From JACCVL01 sp963704295 (GTDB lineage Bacteria > Actinomycetota > Actinomycetes > Propionibacteriales > Nocardioidaceae): a stretch of DNA of 64,000 nucleotides. The DNA lies in assembly GCA_963704295.1 (NCBI GenBank), contig OY969884.1, positions 930,001 to 994,000 on the forward strand, read 5' to 3'. Position 1 is the first letter of the stretch. Each line of letters opens with the position of its first letter. Positions 24,801-32,504 of the stretch are shown here, in pieces. A program made the position numbers and the translations under genes. The notes beneath the pieces were generated by a model, which worked only from the letters and a program-made list of their open reading frames with translations, made no database searches and had not been told where the DNA came from.

Positions 24801-25690
24801 CCACCCTGGCAGGCTTCGCGGCGACCGGGACGCTCTACGCCGTCACGACGAGGGGCCGGCTGCTGGCGGTGCGAGCCGCGACGGGCACGGTCGCCTGGTC
24901 GACCCCGCTCCTCACCGATCCGTTCGACGCGATCGACGAGACCGCGCAGATCTCGCCGACCGTGGTAGGCGGGCTGGTCGTGGTGCAGACCGGCGACGAG
25001 GTCACCGCCGTGCGCACCGGCACGCACGCCGTGGCCTGGAGCGAGCCGCTGACGACCGGGGACAGGTACGACCTGTTCGCCCCGACCACCGACGGCAGCC
25101 GGATCTTCGTCTACAGCCGCTGCGCGGTCGTCGCCCTGGACCCGGCGGACGGCAGCCAGCTGTGGCGATCCACGGTGGCCGCTCCGACGAGCCGCTGTGA
25201 CCGGGTGGTGGCGACGTACGGCAACCAGGAACGGGTGGCCCCGGTCGTCGACGACGGTGTCGTGTACGCGAACGGCATCTACGACGGCGCTGCCGCCTTC
25301 GACGCGGCGACCGGTGCGGTCCGCTGGCGCGCCCGGCTCGCCTCGAGCACACCCGCCCCGGTCGTCACCGAGCACTGGCTGGTGTTTGCGTACGGGTACG
25401 ACGACACCCTGACCGTGGTGGACAAGGCGACCGGCACGATCGTGGCCACCGGCTCGGGCTACGAGGTGAACTCGTCGCTCACCGTGGCCGGGGACCTGGT
25501 GCTGTTCCGCAGCAACGAGAGCCGGATCCGTGCGGTGGACCTGACCACGATGCAGTCGGTATGGACGTCGTCCTCCCTCGACCCCGCCAGCGGTTGGTTC
25601 TACAACGCCGGGCCGGTCGCGGTGAGCGGCGGCCGGGTGTACGCCTATACCGGGCACGCCAAGCTCGTGGGCTTCGGCGGGCCCGGCTAG
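21881..25690 (+). CDS. large secreted protein with Ig-like domains and two PQQ-type beta-propellers
   Basis: The 1269-residue protein has a signal peptide (about 1-28), an Ig-like adhesion/elasticity domain (about 35-120), a second beta domain, and then two putative-Ig (He_PIG) modules marked by LPDGITLSQAGVLSGRPTT and LPAGLRLNTSTGLIAGTPTT. A PQQ-like propeller follows (starting WAQSGAGAARSGFNP), then a third He_PIG module (ALPAGLSLSPGGVLTGTPTA) and a second propeller (starting WPTLGGDAARGG). There is no sortase motif or terminal membrane helix, so it is probably released or held by other contacts. An adhesive or scaffold role is inferred. A TACGCT at 21830-21835 may be the -10 box, and GGAG precedes the ATG. 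Its TAG stop shares CTAG with the convergent gene. Confidence 0.88.
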   Translation: MPALRLLVTSIVLALLVGLAPAAAAPPAAPVRAKAATTLTAALAEKTVDYGSAAVVAGTLTKSAAGTGVKGQPVTLHGRRTGTTSWTQLEVTSTRTGGAYRFTVPDRTANYDFQARFAGTATLAADSSPVVALRVRAPLTGVQVDPPGPNAIVGDVRTWTAATLSTLNNTQVTLQSAQPGGIWNYENSGFVRRDGSIELSTTLYTEGVRDYRLQLGSSSRLVGTTSDPVRITTRKLAISTTALPEATVQLPYEVALQTTGADEPVIFSVDPVRLPDGITLSQAGVLSGRPTTLGTKTFTVQAYDERGQFAQRRLTLAVTEPTAPVLADAVLPGAQLGVGYAYQPLRVGGTAPFTWTLTAGALPAGLRLNTSTGLIAGTPTTRETTSVTLRVADADGDATSATWPLPVGPAADWAQSGAGAARSGFNPAESTLTAQTADRARLEWTLPGGHSDVVAAGGVVYTGSAIPGSTEQGITARDLASGAVLWTRPVTDANGSSPGCQRLAVTGQSVLCDTGSEVFAVARGGAHQVRWSTAQTNPGVQSRDLLVAGDRVLVAGYDRTVTAYGLADGQLLWARPISGDLMGMAVGDGTVYVLSSDGISTPLLQTFSLAGTGTPGWAKSVAGANFALVAVPGAVVVTAGRVAQWRSASNGAVLRSYESPVPIFGTPIADNRRLYLPTSQFDEWGGWSGTGVTAVGLADARRKWSVDTGYPIRAGTALGADVLWVHASDLGRYRIPSEVLAVRTTDGRVLRRYAPGDTGFAPPVVAGGRAVIRTAYSADVLGVMAAAVRVPEAVLPVGWTGTAYRTRLTAEQGRAPYRWQVVGGALPAGLSLSPGGVLTGTPTAAGAASVRVRATDANGRSATQQFGVAVRTVSTTAWPTLGGDAARGGLAAGEAGITADTVAAFALRWSTPEIPVPIGYPPGYFAEEPLAVGNRVFGLGGDGLLRAWNSGGGLNTAPLWTTTLPDDETVVGTPTLAGFAATGTLYAVTTRGRLLAVRAATGTVAWSTPLLTDPFDAIDETAQISPTVVGGLVVVQTGDEVTAVRTGTHAVAWSEPLTTGDRYDLFAPTTDGSRIFVYSRCAVVALDPADGSQLWRSTVAAPTSRCDRVVATYGNQERVAPVVDDGVVYANGIYDGAAAFDAATGAVRWRARLASSTPAPVVTEHWLVFAYGYDDTLTVVDKATGTIVATGSGYEVNSSLTVAGDLVLFRSNESRIRAVDLTTMQSVWTSSSLDPASGWFYNAGPVAVSGGRVYAYTGHAKLVGFGGPG

Positions 25691-26337
25691 GAGCGCACCC
25701 AGCCGGCGGCGGACAGCCGCTCCCGGACCAGGTCGCGCATCTCCGGGTCGGCCAGGCGGGCCACCGTGCCGGCCGGGTCGGCCAGCGGCAGCAGGCGAGC
25801 CAGCTCGGGGTCGGCGGCGAGGACGGCGTGGACGGCGGGCTGCGGGGCGGGCGGGAGCGGCGTGCCGCGCGGCGCCAGCACCCCCCAGCGGGAGAAGTAG
25901 GCCTCCGCTCCCGGCGGGGCCCCGACCGCCGACGCCGGCAGCCGGGTCCGGACGTAGTTCGGCTCCGTGCGGTCCAGCGCGTCGAGTGCGGCCGGATCCA
26001 GCCAACAGGCCACCGCCGGGCAGCTGGCCGCGGCGGCGACGTACGGCGTGACCGGAAGGTATCCCCCCGGGCTGACGTGTGCGGAGTGCGCCACCGCCAG
26101 CCCGGTGACCACGACCGGCAGCATCGGCACCTGGGCCCGCACCCCGGCCGTCGCCAGCTTGGCGTGCAGAACCTCCGGGGCGGCGTTGGCGCCGACGCCG
26201 AGGACGCAGACCCGCGCGGCCAGCAGCTCGGGCAGCAGCCGGTCCGGCGGGCCGCCGGTGAGGGCGGTCCAGCCGCCGTCGGCAGCCAGCAGCCCCGCGG
26301 TCGCCGCCGGCGGCCCGGGGTAGTCCAGCGCGTGCAC
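25687..26337 (-). CDS. uncharacterised protein resembling the gamma-glutamylcyclotransferase fold
   Basis: The roughly 216-residue protein contains VLGVGANAAPEVLHAKL, a variant of the YGSN substrate loop of gamma-glutamylcyclotransferases, followed by AVAHSAHVSPGGYLPVTPY and DRTEPNYVRTRLP, where the Glu matches the expected catalytic position. It looks like a divergent family conserved in actinobacteria; I know of no assigned reaction. I prefer the GTG at 26337 (VHALDYPG), because starts at 26364-26370 would overlap the divergent DUF885 gene. Its stop codon shares the tetramer CTAG with the convergent gene. Confidence 0.65.
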   Translation of the reverse strand: MHALDYPGPPAATAGLLAADGGWTALTGGPPDRLLPELLAARVCVLGVGANAAPEVLHAKLATAGVRAQVPMLPVVVTGLAVAHSAHVSPGGYLPVTPYVAAAASCPAVACWLDPAALDALDRTEPNYVRTRLPASAVGAPPGAEAYFSRWGVLAPRGTPLPPAPQPAVHAVLAADPELARLLPLADPAGTVARLADPEMRDLVRERLSAAGWVRS

Positions 26338-26342
26338 CCGCC

Positions 26343-26348
26343 TAGAGT
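26343..26348 (+). promoter_or_regulatory. -10 box TAGAGT, leaderless start of the DUF885 gene
   Basis: TAGAGT lies six bases before the GTG at 26355 and no ribosome binding site fits between them. Confidence 0.55.
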
Positions 26349-26354
26349 CCCCCA

Positions 26355-28079
26355 GTGGCCGCATCCGCACCGCCCCCCGGCACCGAGCGACTCGTCGACG
26401 CCCTGGCCGACGGCTACGTCGACCGGTGGGCGGCGAGCGACCCGGTCGGCGCCACCGAGGCGGGCATCGCCGGGCACGACCACGAGCTGACCGACCTGTC
26501 CCCGGACGGCTTCGCCGCTCGGTACGAGCTGCTCGAGCAGACCCTGGCCGAGCTGGACCGGCTGCCCGCCGCCGACGACCGGGAGCAGGTGGCGAAGGCG
26601 GCGATGCAGGAGCGGCTCGGCATCGACCGGGAGCGGTGCGAGGCGGGACTGGTCGACCGCGAGCTGTCGGTCCTGACCAGCCCGCTGCACGAGGTCCGCC
26701 AGGTGTTCGAGCTGATGGATACCGAGGGCGAGCAGGCGGCTGCCGACATCTCCAGCCGGCTGGCAGCGGTTCCGGCGACGCTGGCGGGCTGGCGCCGGAC
26801 GCTGACCCGCGCTGCTGACGAGGGGCGGGTCGCGGCCCGGCGGCAGGTGGTCGGCGCCGCGGCCCAGGCGCGCAGCTGGGCGGCCGCCTCCCCGGGCACC
26901 GGCCCGGACGTCTTCACCGAGCTGGTCGACGGGCTGGTCGACGGGTTGACCGCGGCCGCGCCGCTGCGCTCGGACCTGGTCCGGCACGCCGCCGCGGCGC
27001 GGGCGGCGGTCCTCGAGACGGCGGAGTACCTGGAGACCGAGCTGGCGCCCTGGGCGCCGCTGCAGGACGCGGTCGGGCGGGAGGTGTACCAGCTGGAGTC
27101 GCGGTACTTCCTCGGTGCCGCCGTCGACCTTGACGAGACCTACGCGTGGGGCTGGGCCGAGCTGCACCGGATCGCCGAGGAGAAGCGGGCGATGGCCGGC
27201 CAGATCGTGCCCGGCGGCACGCTGGACGACGCGGTGGCGGCGCTGGACGCCGACCCGACGCGCTGGATCGAGGGTGGGCCCGCGTTCCGGGACTGGATGC
27301 AGCAGCAGGCGGACGCGTCCATCGAGGCGCTTGCCGACGTGCACTTCGACATCCCCGAGCCGGTCCGTCGGATCGAGTGCAGGCTCGCCCCGACCCACGA
27401 CGGCGGCATCTACTACACCGGCCCGAGCGAGGACTTCAGCCGGCCGGGGCGGATGTGGTGGTCGGTCCCCACGGACGTGGACCGGTTCTCCCCGTGGCGG
27501 GAGCTGACGACGGTCTTCCACGAGGGGGTGCCCGGCCACCACCTCCAGGTCGGCCAGACCGCGTACCGGTCCGAGCTGCTGAACCGCTGGCAGCGCCAGC
27601 TGTCCTGGGTGTCCGGTCACGGCGAGGGTTGGGCGCTGTACGCCGAGCGGTTGATGGACGAGCTCGGCCACCTCGCCGACCCCGCGGACAAACTCGGGAT
27701 GCTGGAGAGCCAGGCGTTGCGCGCGATCCGGGTGGTGGTCGACATCGGGATGCACCTGCAGCTGCCGATCCCGGCCGACAACCCGGTCGGCTTCGCACCC
27801 GGAGAGCGGTGGACACCGGAGCTGATGCTGATGCTGATGGCCGAGCACTGCCGGCTGGACGCGACCACGCTGCGCTTCGAGCGAGACCGCTACCTCGGCT
27901 GGCCGGGCCAGGCCCCGTCGTACAAGGTCGGCGAGCGGATCTGGCGGCAGGCCAGGGCGGACGAGCAGGCGCGACGCGGCGCCGGCTTCGACCTGCGGGC
28001 ATTCCACCGGGCCGCGCTCGACCTGGGCAGCCTCGGGCTGGACCCGCTGCGCGCGGCCCTCGCCGGCGCCGCCGGCTGA
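26355..28079 (+). CDS. DUF885 family protein (putative zinc-dependent peptidase)
   Basis: The 574-residue, signal-less protein matches the DUF885 family, recognised by TTVFHEGVPGHHLQVGQ (a HExxxxHH-like zinc motif), then SWVSGHGEGWALYAERLM and FERDRYLGWPGQAPSYKVG. Family members are predicted gluzincin-like peptidases, and few have been studied. The N-terminal half is helical and acidic. The C-terminal GLDPLRAAL is usual for the family. Its start lies 17 bases from the start of the divergent gene. Confidence 0.9.
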   Translation: MAASAPPPGTERLVDALADGYVDRWAASDPVGATEAGIAGHDHELTDLSPDGFAARYELLEQTLAELDRLPAADDREQVAKAAMQERLGIDRERCEAGLVDRELSVLTSPLHEVRQVFELMDTEGEQAAADISSRLAAVPATLAGWRRTLTRAADEGRVAARRQVVGAAAQARSWAAASPGTGPDVFTELVDGLVDGLTAAAPLRSDLVRHAAAARAAVLETAEYLETELAPWAPLQDAVGREVYQLESRYFLGAAVDLDETYAWGWAELHRIAEEKRAMAGQIVPGGTLDDAVAALDADPTRWIEGGPAFRDWMQQQADASIEALADVHFDIPEPVRRIECRLAPTHDGGIYYTGPSEDFSRPGRMWWSVPTDVDRFSPWRELTTVFHEGVPGHHLQVGQTAYRSELLNRWQRQLSWVSGHGEGWALYAERLMDELGHLADPADKLGMLESQALRAIRVVVDIGMHLQLPIPADNPVGFAPGERWTPELMLMLMAEHCRLDATTLRFERDRYLGWPGQAPSYKVGERIWRQARADEQARRGAGFDLRAFHRAALDLGSLGLDPLRAALAGAAG

Positions 28080-28092
28080 CCGGCCGCTAGCG

Positions 28093-28248
28093 CTAGCGCG
28101 CCGGGCAGCGCAGCCAGGCGCAGGCGGTCACGTCCCAGTACTTCCCCGGGTGCTGCTGCTCGGCCGCCGGCCGGGGCTCCGGAAGCCGCTCGGTCGCGGC
28201 AGCCGTGATGTTGGCGTCGGCGGTGGACGACGAGTCGGTGTCGGGCAT
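28093..28248 (-). CDS. small cysteine- and tryptophan-containing peptide, unknown function
   Basis: The 51-residue product has a Ser/Thr/Ala-rich first half and ends with KYWDVTACAWLRCPAR, holding Trp38, Cys43, Trp45 and Cys48. I do not recognise it. A strong Shine-Dalgarno sequence, GGAGGGG, lies seven bases before the ATG, which is notable among so many leaderless neighbours. There is no signal peptide. No RiPP-modifying enzyme, peptidase or exporter lies beside it, so a bacteriocin reading is unsupported. A conserved small partner protein is equally possible. Confidence 0.6.
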   Translation of the reverse strand: MPDTDSSSTADANITAAATERLPEPRPAAEQQHPGKYWDVTACAWLRCPAR

Positions 28249-28323
28249 GACGAATCCCCTCCAGGACCGCACTGTGCCACCGATCGCCGCCTCCCGGTAC
28301 GAAATGGCGCGGTCGGGGTCGGC

Positions 28324-28329
28324 GACAAT
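28324..28329 (+). promoter_or_regulatory. -10 box GACAAT, leaderless start of maf
   Basis: GACAAT lies seven bases before the GTG at 28337. An in-frame ATG at 28328 overlaps the box and is less likely. Confidence 0.45.
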
Positions 28330-28336
28330 GGGCGCC

Positions 28337-28996
28337 GTGTCCGGATCCCGCGCGGTGCCGCCGCGGCTCGTGCTCGCCTCCGCGTCGCCGGCCCGGCTCG
28401 CGACGCTGCGGGCGGCCGGGCTGGACCCCGCGGTGGTCGTCGCCGGAGTGGACGAGGACGACGCCGCCGCGCCGACACCGGCCGACCTGACCCTGCTGCT
28501 GGCCGAGCGCAAGTGCGCCGCGGTCGCCGACCGGCTCGCGAGGGCCGACGGCCGCACGCTGGTGGTGGCGTGCGACTCGCTGCTGGAGCTCGACGGCGAG
28601 GCGTACGGCAAGCCCGCAGACGCCGCGACCGCGACCCGTCGCTGGCTGTCGATGCGCGGCCGGGAGGGTGTGCTGCACACGGGACACTGCGTCCGGCTGC
28701 TCGACGGTGCCTCGGCCCATCCGCAGCGCAGCGCGGTCGCGTCGACGACGGTGCGCTTCGCCGACCTGAGCGACGAGGAGGTCGGGGCCTACGTCGCCAC
28801 CGGCGAGCCGCTGGGGGTGGCCGGGGCATTCACGCTGGACGGGCTCGGCGGCGCCTACGTGCGCGGCGTCGACGGGGACCCGCACAACGTCGTCGGCATC
28901 AGCCTGCCGCTGCTGCGCGAGCTGGTGGCCGAGCTCGGGACGCCCTGGCACGCCCTGTGGGCTACTCCACCGGCAGGCCGAGGCCCCGGGCGATGA
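28337..28996 (+). CDS. maf: Maf family nucleotide pyrophosphatase
   Basis: Maf proteins hydrolyse non-canonical nucleoside triphosphates. The 219-residue protein opens with the family loop LVLASASPARLATLRAAGL, then VVACDSLLELDGEAYGKP (metal-binding Asp), and ends with FTLDGLGGAYVRGVDGD and NVVGISLPLLRELV. It lies within the acyl-CoA carboxylase neighbourhood, as in other actinobacteria. The last 35 bases overlap the convergent acyl-CoA dehydrogenase gene. Confidence 0.93.
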   Translation: MSGSRAVPPRLVLASASPARLATLRAAGLDPAVVVAGVDEDDAAAPTPADLTLLLAERKCAAVADRLARADGRTLVVACDSLLELDGEAYGKPADAATATRRWLSMRGREGVLHTGHCVRLLDGASAHPQRSAVASTTVRFADLSDEEVGAYVATGEPLGVAGAFTLDGLGGAYVRGVDGDPHNVVGISLPLLRELVAELGTPWHALWATPPAGRGPGR

Positions 28997-30131
28997 CCAT
29001 CCGCTGGATCTCGCTGGTGCCCTCGCCGATCTCCAGCACCTTCGCGTCCCGGTAGAACCGGGCGACCGGGTACTCCTCCATGAAGCCGTAGCCGCCGAAG
29101 ACCTGCGTCGCGATCCGGGTGCCGGTCACGGCGGACTCGGTCGCGTACAGCTTGGCGATCGCGGCTGCCTGCTTGAACTCCGCGTCCGGGGCGCCGGCGT
29201 CCTTCAGTGCGGCCGCCTTGTAGGTGAGCAGCCGGGCCGACTCGGTCATCACCTGCAGGTCGGCGAGCTGGAAGGCCACCCCCTGCTTGGCGCCGATCGG
29301 GACGGTGAAGGTGGTGCGCTGGCCGGCGTACGCGGTGCTCATCTCGAGGCAGGCCTGCAGGCAGCCGACGGCCAGCGCGGCGATCGCGACCCGGCCGTCG
29401 TCCAGCGTGGCGAGGAACTGCGCGAAACCGCGACCGCGCTGCCCGAGCAGGTGGTCCTCCGGCACGGTGACGTCGGTGAACGTCAGCGGGTGGGTGTCCG
29501 ACGCGTGCCAGCCGAGCTTGTCGTAGGCCGGCTCGACGACGAACCCGTCGGTGCCCGCCGGGACGACGATGGTGGAGATCTCCGGCCGGCCGTCCGGTCG
29601 CTCACCGGTGCGCGCGGCGACGTTGACCAGCGACGTCAGGTCGCTGCCGGCGTTGGTGATGAACTGCTTGGCGCCGTTCAGCACCCAGCTGCCGTCCCGC
29701 AGCTCGGCCCGGGTACGCAGCCCGCCCGCGTCGGACCCGGACCCGGGCTCGGTCAGCCCGAAGCCGGCCAGCGCCCGGCCGGCGACCAGGTCGGGGAGGT
29801 AGCGCTGCTTCTGGTCGGCCGTGCCGAACACCAGCAGCGGGTTGATCCCGAGACCGACCGCGGCCTCCAGCGTGATCCCGAGCGACTGGTCCACCCGCCC
29901 GATCTCCTCGATCGCGACGCACAGGCTGGTGAAGTCGCCACCGGCGCCGCCGTACTCCTCCGGGGCGGTCAGGCCGAACAGCCCCAGGGCGCCCATCTCG
30001 CGCACCACGTCGACCGGGAAGTGGTGCAAGCGGTCCCACTCGGCGGCATGCGGGGCGATCCGCTCGGCGGCGAAGTCGCGCACCGACCGGCGGAACTCCT
30101 CGTGCTCGCGAGACAGCTGGAACGACGTCAT
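28962..30131 (-). CDS. acyl-CoA dehydrogenase
   Basis: The 389-residue FAD enzyme oxidises an acyl-CoA to the 2-enoyl-CoA. It shows the two family signatures, GFGLTEPGSGSDAGG in the middle and QVFGGYGFMEEYPVARFYRD near the C-terminus, with the catalytic-base region EIGEGTSEIQ. It most resembles short/branched-chain or isovaleryl-type enzymes. The ATG at 30131 has GGAGG nine bases upstream. It is divergent from a MerR regulator, with an operator between them, so branched-chain amino-acid or odd-chain catabolism feeding the nearby acyl-CoA carboxylase is a reasonable inference. Confidence 0.94.
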   Translation of the reverse strand: MTSFQLSREHEEFRRSVRDFAAERIAPHAAEWDRLHHFPVDVVREMGALGLFGLTAPEEYGGAGGDFTSLCVAIEEIGRVDQSLGITLEAAVGLGINPLLVFGTADQKQRYLPDLVAGRALAGFGLTEPGSGSDAGGLRTRAELRDGSWVLNGAKQFITNAGSDLTSLVNVAARTGERPDGRPEISTIVVPAGTDGFVVEPAYDKLGWHASDTHPLTFTDVTVPEDHLLGQRGRGFAQFLATLDDGRVAIAALAVGCLQACLEMSTAYAGQRTTFTVPIGAKQGVAFQLADLQVMTESARLLTYKAAALKDAGAPDAEFKQAAAIAKLYATESAVTGTRIATQVFGGYGFMEEYPVARFYRDAKVLEIGEGTSEIQRMVIARGLGLPVE

Positions 30132-30166
30132 GCGGAGGACCTCCGGAGCGGGGGGAGTCTTTACCT

Positions 30167-30180
30167 TTACGTCAACGTAA
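30167..30180. promoter_or_regulatory. operator: perfect dyad TTACGTCAACGTAA
   Basis: TTACGT and ACGTAA are exact reverse complements around a central CA, set between the divergent acyl-CoA dehydrogenase and MerR genes. The sequence resembles LiuR-type MerR operators known from branched-chain amino-acid catabolism genes. It is best read as the binding site of the adjacent MerR protein. Confidence 0.7.
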
Positions 30181-30194
30181 GCCATGCTGCGGGA

Positions 30195-30644
30195 GTGGGC
30201 AACCCGCAGCAGCGCGACGACGGTCCCTGGAGCATCGGCCGGGTCTCCGCGGAGTTCGGGGTCACCGCCCGGACGCTGCGGTTCTACGAGGACCGCGGGC
30301 TGCTCTCGCCGCGCCGGGACGGCACCCGTCGGCTCTACACCGGGCGGGACCGGGTGCGGCTCGCGCTGGTGCTGCGCGGGCGCCGGCTCGGGTTCACGCT
30401 GGACGAGATCGCCACCATCGTGGACATGTACGACGCCGAGCCCGGCGAGGCCGGCCAGCTGAGCTACCTGCTGGAGCAGATCGAGGTGCGCCGGGCCGGG
30501 CTGGAGCAGCGCCGGCTGGACATCGACGAGACGCTGGCCGAGCTGGACGCGGTGGCGGCCCGGTGCCGAGACGACCTGGCGCGGCTGGGTCACCCGGCTG
30601 AGGACGGCCCGGCGGCGATGTCGGCGTCCGGGGGCCACCCCTAG
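30195..30644 (+). CDS. MerR family regulator (LiuR-like)
   Basis: The 149-residue regulator has the MerR winged helix at its N-terminus (WSIGRVSAEFGVTARTLRFY, then YEDRGLLSPRRDGTRRLY), followed by a long dimerisation helix and an acidic C-terminal tail without metal-binding cysteines. That fits the LiuR group, which responds to acyl-CoA degradation intermediates. The GTG at 30195 is preferred because it directly follows the operator. It lies just upstream of accA and pyc on the same strand and may influence them. Confidence 0.88.
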   Translation: MGNPQQRDDGPWSIGRVSAEFGVTARTLRFYEDRGLLSPRRDGTRRLYTGRDRVRLALVLRGRRLGFTLDEIATIVDMYDAEPGEAGQLSYLLEQIEVRRAGLEQRRLDIDETLAELDAVAARCRDDLARLGHPAEDGPAAMSASGGHP

Positions 30645-30676
30645 ACTCCCCCCGACCAGCCGCGACGGGAGCCCTC

Positions 30677-32497
30677 GTGACCAAGCACGCCGCACCGCAC
30701 CTGCGCAAGGTCCTGGTGGCCAACCGGGGCGAGATCGCCGTCCGGGTGCTGCGGGCATGCCGTGACGCCGGCCTGACCGGCGTCGCCGTCTACGCCGAGG
30801 CGGACCGCGACGCCCTGCACGTGCGGCTCGCCGACGAGGCGTACTCCCTGCAGGGCAGCACGCCGGGCGACTCCTACCTGTCGGTCGAGAAGCTGCTGGA
30901 CGTGGCCCGGCGCTGCGACGCCGACGCGGTGCACCCCGGCTACGGGTTCCTGGCCGAGAACGCCGACTTCGCCCGCGCCGTGACCGAGGCGGGGCTGACC
31001 TGGATCGGGCCGCCGCCGGAGGCGATCGACTCGCTGGGCGACAAGGTGAAGGCCCGGCACATCGCCGAGAAGGTGGGCGCCCCGCTGGTCGCCGGAACGC
31101 CCGAGCCGGTCAAGGACGCCGACGAGGTGGTGGCCTTCGCGGAGGAGCAAGGGTTGCCGATCGCCATTAAGGCCGCCTACGGCGGAGGCGGGCGCGGGCT
31201 GAAGGTGGCGCGCGAGATGGACGAGGTCGCCGAGCTCTACGACTCCGCGGTCCGGGAGGCGGTCAGCGCCTTCGGCCGCGGCGAGTGCTTCGTCGAGCGC
31301 TACCTCGACCGGCCGCGGCACGTGGAGACCCAGTGCCTGGCCGACCAGCACGGCAACGTCGTGGTGGTGTCGACCCGGGACTGCTCGCTGCAGCGACGGC
31401 ACCAGAAGCTCGTGGAGGAGGCGCCGGCGCCGTACCTGTCCGAGGAGCAGGTGGCCACGCTGTACGAGAGCTCCAAGGCGATCATGCGCGAGGCCGGCTA
31501 CGCCGGCGCCGGCACCTGCGAGTTCCTGGTCGGCCAGGACGGCACGATCAGCTTCCTGGAGGTGAACACCCGGCTTCAGGTCGAGCACTGCGTCAGCGAG
31601 GAGGTCACCGGGATCGACCTCGTCCGCGAGATGTTCCGCGTGGCGGCCGGTGAGCAGCTCGGCTACGACGACCCGGAGGTCCGCGGGCACGCGATCGAGT
31701 TCCGCATCAACGCCGAGGACGCCGGTCAGGGGTTCCTGCCGGCACCGGGGACGCTCACCCGGTGGCACGCACCGGCCGGGCCGGGAGTGCGGCTGGACGG
31801 CGGCTACGACCAGGGCGAGACCGTCCCGGGCGCCTTCGACTCGCTGGTGGCCAAGCTCGTGGTCACCGGCGCCACCCGGCAGCAGGCGCTCGAGCGGTCC
31901 CGGCGGGCGCTGGCGGAGTTCGTCGTGGAGGGGATGCCGACGGTGATCCCCTTCCACCGCACCGTGCTCGACGACCCGGCGTACGTCGCCGCCGACCACC
32001 CGGGAGGTGCCGGCGAGTTCGCGGTGCACACCCGGTGGATCGAGACCGAGTGGGACAACACCGTCGAGCCCTACGCCGGTGGCGCCGACGCGGCGGAGCC
32101 GGCGGAGCGGGAGTCCGTGACCGTCGAGGTCGGCGGTCGCCGGATCGAGGTGGTGCTGCCGGCCGGACTGGGGGTCGCGGCGGCCGCGGGGCCGGGGGCG
32201 AAGAAGGCCAAGCGCCGGGCCGGGTCGGCCGACAGCGGCGGGGCCGCCGGTGGCGACGCGCTGACCTCGCCGATGCAGGGGACCATCGTCAAGGTCGCGG
32301 TCGAGGAGGGCCAGCAGGTGGCCGCGGGCGACCTGGTGGTGGTGCTCGAGGCGATGAAGATGGAGCAGCCGCTGAACGCGCACAAGGCCGGCACCGTCAC
32401 CGACCTGAAGGCAGAGCCAGGGGCGGGCGTCACCTCCGGTGCGGTGATCTGCACCATCGCCGACGCGCCGGCCGAGGCGCCGGCCGACGACGCCTGA
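30677..32497 (+). CDS. acyl-CoA carboxylase alpha subunit (biotin carboxylase plus carrier domain)
   Basis: The 606-residue subunit carboxylates its own biotin with ATP and bicarbonate for transfer by AccD. The biotin carboxylase part (1 to about 450) has KVLVANRGEIAVRVLRACRD, the ATP-grasp loop KAAYGGGGRGLKV, RDCSLQRRHQKLVEEAP and NTRLQVEHCVSEEVTG. After a linker the carrier domain carries the biotin site EAMKMEQP. The GTG at 30677 has GGGAG five bases upstream. A TAGACT at 30642-30647 overlaps the merR stop and may be a -10 box. Pyruvate carboxylase follows after seven bases. Confidence 0.95.
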   Translation: MTKHAAPHLRKVLVANRGEIAVRVLRACRDAGLTGVAVYAEADRDALHVRLADEAYSLQGSTPGDSYLSVEKLLDVARRCDADAVHPGYGFLAENADFARAVTEAGLTWIGPPPEAIDSLGDKVKARHIAEKVGAPLVAGTPEPVKDADEVVAFAEEQGLPIAIKAAYGGGGRGLKVAREMDEVAELYDSAVREAVSAFGRGECFVERYLDRPRHVETQCLADQHGNVVVVSTRDCSLQRRHQKLVEEAPAPYLSEEQVATLYESSKAIMREAGYAGAGTCEFLVGQDGTISFLEVNTRLQVEHCVSEEVTGIDLVREMFRVAAGEQLGYDDPEVRGHAIEFRINAEDAGQGFLPAPGTLTRWHAPAGPGVRLDGGYDQGETVPGAFDSLVAKLVVTGATRQQALERSRRALAEFVVEGMPTVIPFHRTVLDDPAYVAADHPGGAGEFAVHTRWIETEWDNTVEPYAGGADAAEPAERESVTVEVGGRRIEVVLPAGLGVAAAAGPGAKKAKRRAGSADSGGAAGGDALTSPMQGTIVKVAVEEGQQVAAGDLVVVLEAMKMEQPLNAHKAGTVTDLKAEPGAGVTSGAVICTIADAPAEAPADDA

Positions 32498-32504
32498 GCT
32501 GTCC

